Below, piece by piece: positions 26,347 to 35,139 of a stretch of DNA of 45,128 nucleotides (positions are counted from its first letter, which is position 1; the number at the start of each line of letters is the position of its first letter). Location of the stretch: contig CAMDKS010000024.1 of NCBI GenBank assembly GCA_945900755.1, positions 1-45,128 on the forward strand, given 5' to 3'. Position numbers and translations under genes: made by a program. The notes beneath the pieces were generated by a model. It saw nothing but the letters and a program-made list of their open reading frames with translations. It made no database searches and was not told the DNA's origin. This DNA is from Bdellovibrio sp. ZAP7 (GTDB lineage: Bacteria > Bdellovibrionota_B > Oligoflexia > Oligoflexales > RGVZ01).

Positions 26347-27282
26347 TTAGATTGGATCATACTTCGGAGTGCTAACAGTCCCACCAATTTGCAGGTTAAT
26401 AGCCCCGTCTTTAGAAATCCCGCCGCTGATGGCGTCGATTAGTGATCCAAACTGCTCACCAAGAGCACCTTTCAAGTGTACGAATGCTTTTAAATTCATG
26501 GGACTAGTAGAAAATTTTGGATTAAGGGTCATTTTGCCATCAACGCCCAGTTCAAGGTCCTCAGTCGTAAATCTGGTGCTGGGGTCAATATTCAACGAGC
26601 CATTAGTTGCGGCCACAGAAATAGTTGCTGTCTTAAATGACTGGTCAGGAAAACCAAACGAAGGATCGGACAACACAAGCACGGCATCCGACAGCTTAAG
26701 GTCCAAATTTCCAGAGGATAATGAGGTATTAGAAGAATTTAAACTTACTTGGGAATTAGCAGACAACTTTCCTTTGATGCCAATTTTTGAGAGCAGCGGC
26801 CCCGCCAGAGGACCTGCGACACCACGATCAACCAGAGCATAAACAGCAAAATCCATAAGAGAATCCAAAGTTAATTTCTTCGCTTGCAACGAAATCACGG
26901 AAGGCAAGCCGAACGACCCTGTAAGCAACGAAAACAATCCATACCCAATTCCAAGATTCAATGTACCCCCCCCCTCATCTCTTAAACCTATAGATACTCC
27001 CGCGCGCAGAAGGAACAACTGCAACACATCCCAATTCACGGAAACATCCTTCAGTTTAAACCTAGGGGAAGACTTCATAGATACTTCCACATTTTCGGCC
27101 GATAGGCCGATCGGGAAACCAAGGCCGAGTGATTCCATTCGAACCGACATTCCGGTTTCTGCCTCGACCTTTGTCGATATTGCCTCTTTCAATACGCCGT
27201 ATGGAAACGACAAATAAAGAAAAAATAGGAAACTTCCAAAAAAAATTCCGACCATTCCTGCAACTAACTTTGGACTTTTCAT
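26347..27282 (-). CDS. gspN: Type II secretion system protein GspN
   Basis: A 311-residue protein from the ATG at 27282 with GGGAG 4 nt upstream; the longer reading to 27420 only overlaps gspM. One N-terminal membrane helix (VAGMVGIFFGSFLFFLYLSF) is followed by an AsmA-like, beta-rich periplasmic region (MSVRMESLGLGFPIGLSAEN, VQLSLNSSNT-type strands, NLDLKLSDAVLVLSDPSFG). This is the GspN form found in delta-proteobacteria and Leptospira. The role of GspN is not well understood and it is absent from many T2SSs. It is last in the operon and overlaps no coding sequence after the stop. A G9 run lies inside the gene (26966-26974). Confidence 0.8.
   Translation of the reverse strand: MKSPKLVAGMVGIFFGSFLFFLYLSFPYGVLKEAISTKVEAETGMSVRMESLGLGFPIGLSAENVEVSMKSSPRFKLKDVSVNWDVLQLFLLRAGVSIGLRDEGGGTLNLGIGYGLFSLLTGSFGLPSVISLQAKKLTLDSLMDFAVYALVDRGVAGPLAGPLLSKIGIKGKLSANSQVSLNSSNTSLSSGNLDLKLSDAVLVLSDPSFGFPDQSFKTATISVAATNGSLNIDPSTRFTTEDLELGVDGKMTLNPKFSTSPMNLKAFVHLKGALGEQFGSLIDAISGGISKDGAINLQIGGTVSTPKYDPI
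26966..26974 (-). repeat. Homopolymer tract G9 within gspN
   Basis: Nine C on the plus strand are nine G on the coding strand and encode part of DEGGGTLN. It is the longest G/C run I noticed and lies in the first third of the gene, where slippage would truncate GspN. Confidence 0.9.
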
Positions 27283-27298
27283 GATGCTCCCAACAGTG

Positions 27299-27955
27299 TT
27301 ATCCAGCTTCTGCGAAGCTTCGCGCCTTGATCTTGGCATCGAAAAACAACTTCGTTCCGTATCTTGCTTGAACCTGCAGATCCTGAATGCGGATTGTACC
27401 CCCACCCTTTTCAACTTCAACCAAAAATGCCAACAGCTTAGGGACGGAAATATTATTTAATCGCAACTCGACGTGAATTTCTTGAAAACGTGCGCTTAGG
27501 GCATTGTCCAAGGGCAGCGCAGTCTTCGCTTCTGTCAAACTATCGATTTTCACCCCTTGTTCATTAGCGATTTTTTCGAAATATGGCCGCGTGCGGACTG
27601 TTGCCAAGCTTCCAGAAATTGAGGCTTCAAGCGCCTGAAACCTAGAATTCTCGGCTTGATATTTCTCTTTAAGATCATGAATTTCATACAAAGCGTCAAA
27701 GCGTCGATTGAGATCTCGATTTAGGGACGCTAGCTGTGAAAAATAGAGGCCTAGAAAAATCGCGACGACTGCGATGAGAGTGACAATTCCACCGACCATG
27801 GCGGCGTTTCGTTGCGGTGCCTCGAGCTTATAGAAAGAGTCGACAAGGAGGTCGATATTCTCATTATTTGAGCCCAATATTTTTTTTCGCAGGTTGCTTG
27901 TCAGGCTTAACCATTGATTTGAAATTTTGTCTTTGTAGTCTTCAAGCACGCTCAT
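27299..27955 (-). CDS. gspM: Type II secretion system protein GspM (PilO-like)
   Basis: A 218-residue bitopic protein. About 55 cytoplasmic residues precede one membrane helix (MVGGIVTLIAVVAIFLGLYF). A coiled coil follows (LNRDLNRRFDALYEIHDLKE), then a PilO/GspM-type ferredoxin-like periplasmic domain (FQEIHVELRLNNISVPKLLA, GTIRIQDLQVQARYG). It partners GspL in the inner-membrane platform that links the ATPase to the pseudopilus. GAGGAG lies 6 nt before the ATG, 10 bp after gspL. The 55-residue cytoplasmic N-terminus is longer than in classical GspM. Sequence identity in this family is low; position between gspL and gspN supports the call. Confidence 0.8.
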   Translation of the reverse strand: MSVLEDYKDKISNQWLSLTSNLRKKILGSNNENIDLLVDSFYKLEAPQRNAAMVGGIVTLIAVVAIFLGLYFSQLASLNRDLNRRFDALYEIHDLKEKYQAENSRFQALEASISGSLATVRTRPYFEKIANEQGVKIDSLTEAKTALPLDNALSARFQEIHVELRLNNISVPKLLAFLVEVEKGGGTIRIQDLQVQARYGTKLFFDAKIKARSFAEAG

Positions 27956-27965
27956 GGCCGACTCC

Positions 27966-29639
27966 TCATCCCTTATTTCCTGGCAATAATACTGTATGGG
28001 TCATTAGCAATGAAAATTCGATTATCTTGTTTTCTGTACCAGGCTTACCTGCTGCCTGTTGTTTTTCCTCAACGCCGCTAATAGTTGGGTACTTTTTAAT
28101 GGCTTCCTTAATCGCCTCCGCAGATTCGTAGTTATCCGTCTCTGCTTTCAAAGTTAGCTTGCCACCAGGAGTGCTGGCTGCTCCCAAATAGGTGAAACCA
28201 GTAACGTCGATTTTTACGGCTTTAGGGATAGCAACACTTATATCTCTCAATGCTAACAAAGCAGAACTAGTCCCCGCACCAGAGATATAGCCATCCACTG
28301 CTGCCTTGCGAGTTGAGATCTCTTTTTGAATCGCCGTTCGGGCATCGGCTCGAAACTTAGGAAAGTCGGTGTTTGCTGCCATTTTTTTCTTGGAAATGCC
28401 GATACTAGAATATTCCCGCTGGTATTCTTTTTCGAGGTTTGCCATTTGGCGCTTATATAAAACACTTCTAAAACCATAGGACACCATCAACAGGACTAGC
28501 GCGACTCCAAGGACTTGACCCACGATTTTGCCAATTTTCATAACCTGCGCATAATTTTGCACATATGAAAAATCGCCTTTGCGAAGATTGATCAACGAAT
28601 GATTTTTCGTCGTTACAACCGATCGCATACCAATCGCAACGCTTTGCGGCATAACGAGAGCCTTATCTGACAGTGACTCGCCGATTTTCAAATCCGTCGC
28701 ATCCAGGCGATTGAGTATCACCGGAATATCTAGCTGATCGCTAAGGTAGGTCGTTAAGTTCTTAATTTTGGCGGTGCCGCCCGACAAAAATATTTTTGAA
28801 ATCTTGGTTCGATCCCAGGTCTTAAACGCATATAGTGTGCGTCCAAGATCTTTCACAATCGCGTTACACGCCAAAGTCATTCGTTCCGCAATGATTCGGT
28901 CATCGGGACTCAAGCTTGATCCATTGTCTGACTCACATACAACTTGACTGACGCGATGCTTCGCGATCTGCGCCTCCATTAACGTAGATTCCAGATCTCG
29001 AGATAGAAATTCAGATAAATAGGCACCGCCGATATTAATTGAACGGAACATTTTTAGCTGGGAATCCTGCACAATACATACGGATGTTTTTTCGTGGCCG
29101 ATGTCGACCATCGCAACGCACTCTGCTGGGTCGCAGCGCAGATATGGCGCCAAATTGTAGAACGACAAACTATCGATATCAACCACTTTGGGGTCAATAT
29201 TGACCTGACCAAGGTGCTCCAGAAAATTCTTTAAATAGGACTTTCGCGTCATCGCTACCATGACATTTAATCGGCCATCGAGACCAGGTCCGAGTATCTG
29301 ATGGTCGACAATCATATCGTCCAAATTAAAGGGCACCGCATCTTCAATTTCCGCGAGAACGGCCATGCCAATTTTTCGGTGATCAGTAAACGAAGTCTGC
29401 AGGATTCGACTTGAAATATGCTGTCCAGGCATTGCGGTCAAGATACGGTCGGCCTGTAAGTTGTTATCCTTAAATAACTTCTCTAAGCACTCCGCCAAAA
29501 CCACATCTTTCCCTAAATTTTCACGGTAATCCATCTCCAGCTCATAAAAATTCTGAATTTGATATGACTTAAATGAATTTACAATTTCAACCGCTTTAAT
29601 TGAAAAACTACCGATATCTAAACCAATGACTTTTTGCAT
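27966..29639 (-). CDS. gspL: Type II secretion system protein GspL (PilM-PilN-like)
   Basis: A 557-residue protein. Residues 1-350 are a PilM/FtsA-like actin-fold domain with intact nucleotide motifs: phosphate-1 GLDIGSFSIKAVE, phosphate-2 MVDIGHEKTSVCIV and adenosine IFLSGGTAKIKNL. A membrane helix follows (VGQVLGVALVLLMVSYGF), then a PilN-like periplasmic ferredoxin fold (AVKIDVTGFTYLGAA, LTLKAETDNYESAEAIKEAI). GspL normally holds the GspE ATPase at the membrane. The actin-like domain here is more complete than in classical GspL and resembles PilM fused to PilN. GAGGG lies 11 nt before the ATG. Confidence 0.85.
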   Translation of the reverse strand: MQKVIGLDIGSFSIKAVEIVNSFKSYQIQNFYELEMDYRENLGKDVVLAECLEKLFKDNNLQADRILTAMPGQHISSRILQTSFTDHRKIGMAVLAEIEDAVPFNLDDMIVDHQILGPGLDGRLNVMVAMTRKSYLKNFLEHLGQVNIDPKVVDIDSLSFYNLAPYLRCDPAECVAMVDIGHEKTSVCIVQDSQLKMFRSINIGGAYLSEFLSRDLESTLMEAQIAKHRVSQVVCESDNGSSLSPDDRIIAERMTLACNAIVKDLGRTLYAFKTWDRTKISKIFLSGGTAKIKNLTTYLSDQLDIPVILNRLDATDLKIGESLSDKALVMPQSVAIGMRSVVTTKNHSLINLRKGDFSYVQNYAQVMKIGKIVGQVLGVALVLLMVSYGFRSVLYKRQMANLEKEYQREYSSIGISKKKMAANTDFPKFRADARTAIQKEISTRKAAVDGYISGAGTSSALLALRDISVAIPKAVKIDVTGFTYLGAASTPGGKLTLKAETDNYESAEAIKEAIKKYPTISGVEEKQQAAGKPGTENKIIEFSLLMTHTVLLPGNKG

Positions 29640-29726
29640 AGAATTAAAAACCCTCGCAATATAGAAAGCTTGCGTAGGTATTATCTCATTATCTCATCCA
29701 AAACCAAAATTTATGCCGATAAAAAT

Positions 29727-31025
29727 TCAATTCATCCTAAAGAACAAAAGTGACCAGGGCGCATTCGGATTGGCAGGATCTGCTGACTTTGCAGCAAATT
29801 GGGCTTTGTTCAAACGCTTTATTACATATTCCAAAGTTCTCGTCTGTTCTCCAACAATTCCTTTGCCTTTGACTCGAAAGGTTGAAGAATTTGTCGTCAT
29901 CCAAGAACCCCTTTCCTTGTCAGAGCCCTCTGAATTGAAATTAAATAGCTCCAAAAGCCGCTCCTTGATCTCTTTCTCACTGCCCGCCACTTTTCCGTTC
30001 TTGGAGATCATCTCATTGTACTTCTTGGCGAACTTTTCAGCGGCATCCCCGTCCCCTAGTTCGCGCGCAAACAAACACTTTAGGGCCTCAGGCTGCATGG
30101 CATTGATATTGAGCTTTACGGACTCTTTTGATTTTGCCGCCTCTCCATCATTAATATATGGCCAGACTGTCAAGTATGGTGAAAAGTAGGCATGAAGTTC
30201 ACGATCCCATCCGTCCACCAAGAGGAGATCATCGACTGAATCAAGTGCTGAATTTTTAGCCTTTAACGGAGGCGACCGCTTCTGATAAGGATCGTTTTCT
30301 TCAGAGTATCCGCTGCCATCTGCCGACGGATTCTCATCCACCCAGTCGCGAATTCTTCGCGCAATTTCACTGGGCTTATGATCGTTGTTCTTCATGAAAT
30401 CTTTTTCTATTTCAGTACAGGTGAGCAATGCTTCCAGCTGCAGCATGACACTATTGCATTGTGTTGTTTGGGCCGTTGCGCAAACATTCAGGTTTATTCT
30501 ACTAGACTCATCTTCAACCTTCACGCCCATGGCCCCTCCCAGGCTTTGGATCAACTCAAGAACCTTACTATCCATCACCTGACTGAGTCCCATCGCCTGT
30601 GAAAAGGCTGCAATATCGCTAACATCGAGCGGAGTATCGTATGGGAATGCGTCATCCAACTTGTTCCAAAGGGTTCCAATCCCTTCCAGCATTGCGGCAC
30701 CACCACCGGTGGTGTCTGCCTTCAGCTGCAGCGTAAGGCCATAATCAAAAAGGTTTAACCATATGGCCCAATTCGCAGCACTTTTTGCGATATACTCCGC
30801 TCGAATGTTATCTCGCTGTGCGCTGGCTCGCGTTAAATTAACAGTGGAAGACACGATAAATTCGGCCGCAAACATCATCATGATGGAGATAATCATGACA
30901 GCCACCATAAGTGCAATCCCACGCTCTGACTTTGACTTGTCCGTGGAATCCTCTGGTAAATCTCCGACGGGAAAGAAAAATTGCGTCGCAGGTCTAATTT
31001 TATTCTTGGCTCTGTTTTTATTCAT
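29727..31025 (-). CDS. gspK: Type II secretion minor pseudopilin GspK
   Basis: About 432 residues from the ATG at 31025, which shares one base with the gspJ stop (TAATG); a GTG 9 bp upstream is possible. A long basic leader is cut at ERG^IALMVAVMIIS. As usual for GspK, residue +5 is not Glu. The helix is followed by GspK-type sequence: AEYIAKSAANWAIWLNLFDY, VEDESSRINLNVCA, RRIRDWVDENPSADGSGY (helix-hairpin-like) and LKCLFARELGDGDAAEKF. It caps the pseudopilus tip with GspI and GspJ. Two Cys (CATAQTTQC, LLTCTEIE) may form disulfides. Confidence 0.9.
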   Translation of the reverse strand: MNKNRAKNKIRPATQFFFPVGDLPEDSTDKSKSERGIALMVAVMIISIMMMFAAEFIVSSTVNLTRASAQRDNIRAEYIAKSAANWAIWLNLFDYGLTLQLKADTTGGGAAMLEGIGTLWNKLDDAFPYDTPLDVSDIAAFSQAMGLSQVMDSKVLELIQSLGGAMGVKVEDESSRINLNVCATAQTTQCNSVMLQLEALLTCTEIEKDFMKNNDHKPSEIARRIRDWVDENPSADGSGYSEENDPYQKRSPPLKAKNSALDSVDDLLLVDGWDRELHAYFSPYLTVWPYINDGEAAKSKESVKLNINAMQPEALKCLFARELGDGDAAEKFAKKYNEMISKNGKVAGSEKEIKERLLELFNFNSEGSDKERGSWMTTNSSTFRVKGKGIVGEQTRTLEYVIKRLNKAQFAAKSADPANPNAPWSLLFFRMN

Positions 31026-31852
31026 TAGTACCACTTCACTGAAGTTGCTGGCTGCCTTAATTCCTGCATACCGCGAGCCTGTTGAATCATCACAACCGTT
31101 TTCACACCGACAACATTGTCATCTGGCGTTTGATCTGCATTTTGTTGTCTTGGAATTTCATCATCGTCGTTCCAGGTTTCAATTTCAATTCGAACCATTT
31201 TGGGTAGAGGACGATCACGCCACTCACCACGACTGCTGTCCCACTGATCTGAACTCCAATCATCGCCCTTCCATGGACTAATTTTAAACGTTTTGATATT
31301 ATGTACAAAAATTGACATCGGAGGATTATCTTTTAAATCCTCTCTGGTCGCTGAGGAAATTCCTCGATAAAGGTGTCTTCGACCTGGCGTGTTGGCGGCA
31401 TCTCGCACTTCATAAACAACATACGCAGTATCTCCCTTCGGAGACCCCGGGGATCCTGAAACATTTCCTGTTATCGTCATGCTAAGTTTATCGCCATCTC
31501 CGATTTTATCAATTTTGAAAATAGTTTTAAAGCGTCGCCCAAAGCCACCTCGCGAGGCGTCATTCCGGTCAATAACAAAGGCATGCTCAATATCCCACGC
31601 CACTTTGGTCATTGACGTCGACAGGCGCTGCGTAATTCTCGCATCACGCGACAAAGCCATTTTCAAGTCAATCGATGAACGCAGCATTGAGGACACCCCC
31701 ACCACAAGCGCAAGCAAAATGGCCATGGTGATCATCACCTCAAGGAGTGAAAATCCATGCTTTTGGGAGTGCGTCGGATGCTCAGCCATGTCATGAAACA
31801 ATTTTTGCAAAGATCCTCCCCATTCCCACCGCCATAAAACTTGAACTAGCAC
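31025..31852 (-). CDS. gspJ: Type II secretion minor pseudopilin GspJ
   Basis: Up to 275 residues. The prepilin site is canonical, KHG^FSLLEVMITMAILLAL with Glu at +5. The body contains family-like pieces (LSTSMTKVAWDIEHAFVIDR, AYVVYEVRDAANTPGRRHLY, KMVRIEIETWNDDDE). The start is unsure: the reading from the GTG at 31852 gives a long leader with WRWEWGG; a TTG at 31810 with GGGGAGG 4 nt upstream would give a normal short leader and fits better. The GTG lies two bases after the gspI stop. The gene is coupled to gspK downstream. Confidence 0.88.
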   Translation of the reverse strand: MLVQVLWRWEWGGSLQKLFHDMAEHPTHSQKHGFSLLEVMITMAILLALVVGVSSMLRSSIDLKMALSRDARITQRLSTSMTKVAWDIEHAFVIDRNDASRGGFGRRFKTIFKIDKIGDGDKLSMTITGNVSGSPGSPKGDTAYVVYEVRDAANTPGRRHLYRGISSATREDLKDNPPMSIFVHNIKTFKISPWKGDDWSSDQWDSSRGEWRDRPLPKMVRIEIETWNDDDEIPRQQNADQTPDDNVVGVKTVVMIQQARGMQELRQPATSVKWY

Positions 31853-31855
31853 TAC

Positions 31856-32554
31856 TTAACCGCCCTCAGGTGTACCTACGGCCGGTGGACCTACGGCCGG
31901 TGGACCTGCGGCCGGTGGACCGCTCGCAGGTGGATCCGCTGATGCCGAAATCAATGGCCCTAGTGAGGATTCAATTTTTTTAATATCCGTGACAATCATC
32001 GCTAAGTCCACCGATGATCTCCTAGCACCTTCTGCCCAATAGACCGAGGTCTTCGCTATCCAAATAGGGTCTTCACCTACGGCCGTTTGAATTGGACCCT
32101 TTAACTGCTCCAGCATGGCGCTCGCGCCCTGTGCCTCTCCCTGCTCGTCTTTTTTTTCATCCCCGCCGAGCAATCCGCCACTTAGAATTTTAAACATAAT
32201 ATCTAAAGAATGTGGTAACGGCTCAATCGAAAGTGAATACTGAAAATCGGGTGCATCTTCAAAGGCATGATCTTTATCATTGACAGCAATATCCTTTAGC
32301 GGCGACCTAATTTGCGCTTGATACTCAACTTGTGCCATCAATCGTTTTGCTAAGTATGTCGCTTGTAATGATTTACGGCCGTAATCGGCAAAATTGATCG
32401 CATTGCCATGAACGCCGCTCATCTCGACCATTAAAAATGCGATCAAAGAAACGGCCACCACTGTTTCTACCAGTGAAAAGCTTCGCTCTCCAAGCCTCCT
32501 ATTGGATGTTTTGGAATTCACGCTTGTTCCTTCAGGACTCTTCTTTAACAGCAT
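31856..32554 (-). CDS. gspI: Type II secretion minor pseudopilin GspI
   Basis: About 232 residues from the ATG at 32554 with AGGAGG 9 nt upstream, inside the gspH 3' end. The hydrophobic pseudopilin helix starts GERS^FSLVETVVAVSLIAFL, with Glu at +5 but Ser at -1 where Gly is expected. The globular part (KSLQATYLAKRLMAQVEYQA, FQYSLSIEPLPHSLDIMFKI, IWIAKTSVYWAEGARRS) fits GspI. The protein is long (classical GspI is about 125 residues) and ends in a Pro/Gly/Ala repeat tail of four to five GPPA-type units. Confidence 0.85.
   Translation of the reverse strand: MLLKKSPEGTSVNSKTSNRRLGERSFSLVETVVAVSLIAFLMVEMSGVHGNAINFADYGRKSLQATYLAKRLMAQVEYQAQIRSPLKDIAVNDKDHAFEDAPDFQYSLSIEPLPHSLDIMFKILSGGLLGGDEKKDEQGEAQGASAMLEQLKGPIQTAVGEDPIWIAKTSVYWAEGARRSSVDLAMIVTDIKKIESSLGPLISASADPPASGPPAAGPPAVGPPAVGTPEGG
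31875..31934 (-). repeat. 15-bp tandem repeat at the gspI 3' end, four copies
   Basis: Plus strand unit CCTACGGCCGGTGGA occurs twice exactly (31875-31889, 31890-31904), then with one change (31905-31919), then diverged (31920-31934). It encodes consecutive GPPAV/GPPAA/GPPAS pentapeptides. The 15-bp length keeps the frame whatever the copy number. Confidence 0.9.
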
Positions 32555-33335
32555 GAACATCAACCTCCTCTGTTCCAGAACTTACGGAAGCCGTTCCCAA
32601 AAATGGTTTTGTAATGACCGTGTAAGGTTTTTGTGATTCATCCACCTCCATGTCACCTTTTTTGAAGGAAACAACGAAGTAAGCTTTTTCGACATACCCC
32701 GATGGAAAGAAATAGACATACCCGCCCCCAGCTGGGCCGACATCCCCTAACACCTGTTTTTCTAGGTGGTGCTCGGCCTGCATTTCTGAAATCATCAAAT
32801 ACGGGCCGAGCGTTCTATTTTTCCACTCAAGTCCATCGACCTGGGTCCATATTGGACCTTTGGCCGCTTTCCGGTTTTTAAGAATAGGTGAATCGGTACT
32901 TCCTAGGATGGGTTTCCCGTCTTCATCTTTGACCAGATCGCCCGCCATAACCTTGTAGCTACTTGTTTGCTCGTCAAACGCATCCGAAATGGCCTTTTCC
33001 TCAACGGCGCTAGGGTCTTTGCCCCCCTTACCATCCCCAAGCGTTGGTACATCGCGATCAGCATAATCCAGCCAATACTCACCGGTCGAAAACACGAATG
33101 TCATGCGATACACTTTATTATTGAGGGCGGCGAGATCGAATGCACTTCGAAGGTCATCGGCAAGTCGCTGAACTTTGGTCGCTGCCTCTGATCCTGATCG
33201 CAAGGAAAATTGAGGTATCGCTATTGAATACAAAAAACCAATAAGCCCAATCACGACCATTATTTCAATCATCGTTACCGCAGACTTCCGCTCAGGACCG
33301 AAGACCTTAATCAATGACCCTCCGGAACATTTCAT
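32532..33335 (-). CDS. gspH: Type II secretion minor pseudopilin GspH
   Basis: A 267-residue pseudopilin. The helix starts KSA^VTMIEIMVVIGLIGF with Glu at +5 but Ala at -1 and Val at +1, not Gly and Phe/Met. The following GspH-type sequence includes AATKVQRLADDLRSAFDLAA and YRMTFVFSTGEYWLDY, then GGYVYFFPSGYVEKAYFVVS near the C-terminus, which matches the conserved GspH beta-strand with 'F.p.G'. The protein is longer than usual (about 170) through a central polar insert. It overlaps gspI by 23 bp and follows gspG by 19 bp. Confidence 0.87.
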   Translation of the reverse strand: MKCSGGSLIKVFGPERKSAVTMIEIMVVIGLIGFLYSIAIPQFSLRSGSEAATKVQRLADDLRSAFDLAALNNKVYRMTFVFSTGEYWLDYADRDVPTLGDGKGGKDPSAVEEKAISDAFDEQTSSYKVMAGDLVKDEDGKPILGSTDSPILKNRKAAKGPIWTQVDGLEWKNRTLGPYLMISEMQAEHHLEKQVLGDVGPAGGGYVYFFPSGYVEKAYFVVSFKKGDMEVDESQKPYTVITKPFLGTASVSSGTEEVDVHAVKEES

Positions 33336-33354
33336 AACACGGCCCCTATTTCAG

Positions 33355-33843
33355 CTATGGCGCAGGCTCGGATTCACTCTTCTTTTCGCCAGGAGGGTAT
33401 GTAACATCGTCGGCGGTATCAAAAGTCTGATCTACTCCACCAGAAGTCATTTTTACGGTTCGTCCATCGGACTCGTATCTAAACGGAATTCCCCAGGGGT
33501 CATTGATTTTATTTTCTTCGGTATAAGGTCCACGCCAATTTTTGACATCGCCCCCTGGACTAGTGATCAATGCGGCAATACCTTGCTCTGTTGTTGGGTA
33601 CTTATTATTGTCGAGTTTATACCTCTGCATATCCTGAATGAGCATATTCATACCAATTTTAGCTTGGTCAGCCTTCGCGTTATCTGCAGCCCCCATAATG
33701 TTTCGAATAAGGTAAGTCATCATGATTCCAATTAATGAAATAACGATCATAATTTCAATCATGGACATCCCTGCTTGAGCTATTGCCCCAAACGGCTTTC
33801 TAATCAATCCACGAATTCGAATGCTCAATAGATCACAACGCAT
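33355..33843 (-). CDS. gspG: Type II secretion major pseudopilin GspG
   Basis: A 162-residue protein with a clear AGGAGA site before ATG and an unusually long 25-residue leader cut at QAG^MSMIEIMIVISLIGIM. GspG signatures are strong: AKIGMNMLIQDMQRYKLDNN, YPTTEQGIAALI, WRGPYTEENKINDPWGIPF and the C-terminal calcium-site region SGGVDQTFDTADDV. It forms the bulk of the pseudopilus that pushes exoproteins through GspD. A charged tail (GEKKSESEPAP) extends past the calcium site. Confidence 0.97.
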   Translation of the reverse strand: MRCDLLSIRIRGLIRKPFGAIAQAGMSMIEIMIVISLIGIMMTYLIRNIMGAADNAKADQAKIGMNMLIQDMQRYKLDNNKYPTTEQGIAALITSPGGDVKNWRGPYTEENKINDPWGIPFRYESDGRTVKMTSGGVDQTFDTADDVTYPPGEKKSESEPAP

Positions 33844-33874
33844 ATTTTCTCCTAATGAAAGATATCCAAAAATT

Positions 33875-35107
33875 TTACCTCATTTGATTCATAATAGATA
33901 GCATTGGAACCATCAAGGCTCCTAGAATGCCCGCGCCCCCTACTGTCATAAAAATAACCATTAATGGCTCGATCAAACCGATCATGGCTTCGACCTTTCG
34001 CTCGACTTCAGCATCATACGCAACGGATACGTGCCCAAGCATCTCTTCTAACTGGCCGGTTTTTTCTCCCGTGAGAATCATATAAGTTACCAACGGTGGA
34101 AATAGCTGGGATTTTTCAATACTGACCCCGAGACTCTGCCCCTCCTGAACTGCAACTCGCGCCGCCTCAAGAGCTTCTGAGATTTGCGTATTTGCAATAA
34201 TATTTTTGGTAATTTCAATGGCCCCCAGAATCGGAACACCGGACGACAGCAGCGTACTGAGTGTTTTTGTAAATCGAGAGACGTTAATTCGCATGATAAT
34301 GGGACCAAAAATAGGGAACTGCAGTGCCTGCCTATCGAAGGTTCTGCGCCCCTCGGTGGTTTCATACCATCTGCGCCCGAGATAAATGATCGCAGCTACG
34401 GCTGCAAATATAATATACCACTGTGATTGAATAATTTCGGACAGGCCTATGAGTGCTTTGGTGTACCAAGGCAATACGACCTTCATGCTCTTGAACACCA
34501 CCTGCATTTTGGGGACGACGCTAACAAACATGACCGCGGTAATTGCGCCCATTGCGCAAATCATAACGGCAGGATACATCATCGCGCCCATTATTTGACC
34601 GCGAATCTTCACCTGATACTCATTGAAGTCTGCGACCCGAGTCAAAACTAGTCCAAGCTTTCCGGAGGATTCTCCTGCCTTAACCATATTGACATAAAGC
34701 CGGTCGAATATCGCGGGAAACGAACCTAGTGCCTCATGAAGATTTTTACCCTCTGATATTTGATCTTTTATATTACTAAGAGCATTACGCAGCGGCTCAC
34801 TTTCCACCTGCCTGCTCAAAGCCTTCAATGTCTCATCTAGAGGTAAATGTGCCTCTTGAAGCGTAGCAAATTGCCGCGTCATAATGGCGACATCCATGGC
34901 CTTCACGCCGCCCCCAGTCAACGAACTCAAAAATGATGCTTTGCCCTTCAATTTCTCAACCGAAACTTGTTCCGTCACTTCGGTTGCGACGATTTTGTCC
35001 CGAGTCTTCAATTTTGATCGCGCAGCCTTCGTGGATTCGGCCTCGATGGTGCCCTTACGAGCTGCGCCCGATGTTGAGTCAAAACCTTTGTAGCGATAGA
35101 CTGGCAT
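33875..35107 (-). CDS. gspF: Type II secretion inner-membrane protein GspF
   Basis: A 410-residue member of the GspF/PilC family. It starts with the usual MPVYRYKGFD and has two repeated cytoplasmic domains, each with the pattern FATLQEAHLPLDETLKALS / LSTLLSSGVPILGAIEITKN. Three membrane helices are seen, the last near the C-terminus (MVIFMTVGGAGILGALMVPM). It is the core platform protein that couples GspE to pseudopilin assembly. AAGAGGG lies 9 nt before the ATG. The length is normal for the family. Confidence 0.97.
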   Translation of the reverse strand: MPVYRYKGFDSTSGAARKGTIEAESTKAARSKLKTRDKIVATEVTEQVSVEKLKGKASFLSSLTGGGVKAMDVAIMTRQFATLQEAHLPLDETLKALSRQVESEPLRNALSNIKDQISEGKNLHEALGSFPAIFDRLYVNMVKAGESSGKLGLVLTRVADFNEYQVKIRGQIMGAMMYPAVMICAMGAITAVMFVSVVPKMQVVFKSMKVVLPWYTKALIGLSEIIQSQWYIIFAAVAAIIYLGRRWYETTEGRRTFDRQALQFPIFGPIIMRINVSRFTKTLSTLLSSGVPILGAIEITKNIIANTQISEALEAARVAVQEGQSLGVSIEKSQLFPPLVTYMILTGEKTGQLEEMLGHVSVAYDAEVERKVEAMIGLIEPLMVIFMTVGGAGILGALMVPMLSIMNQMR

Positions 35108-35139
35108 TTACGAAAACCCTCTTCCCAATATTTCAAAAA

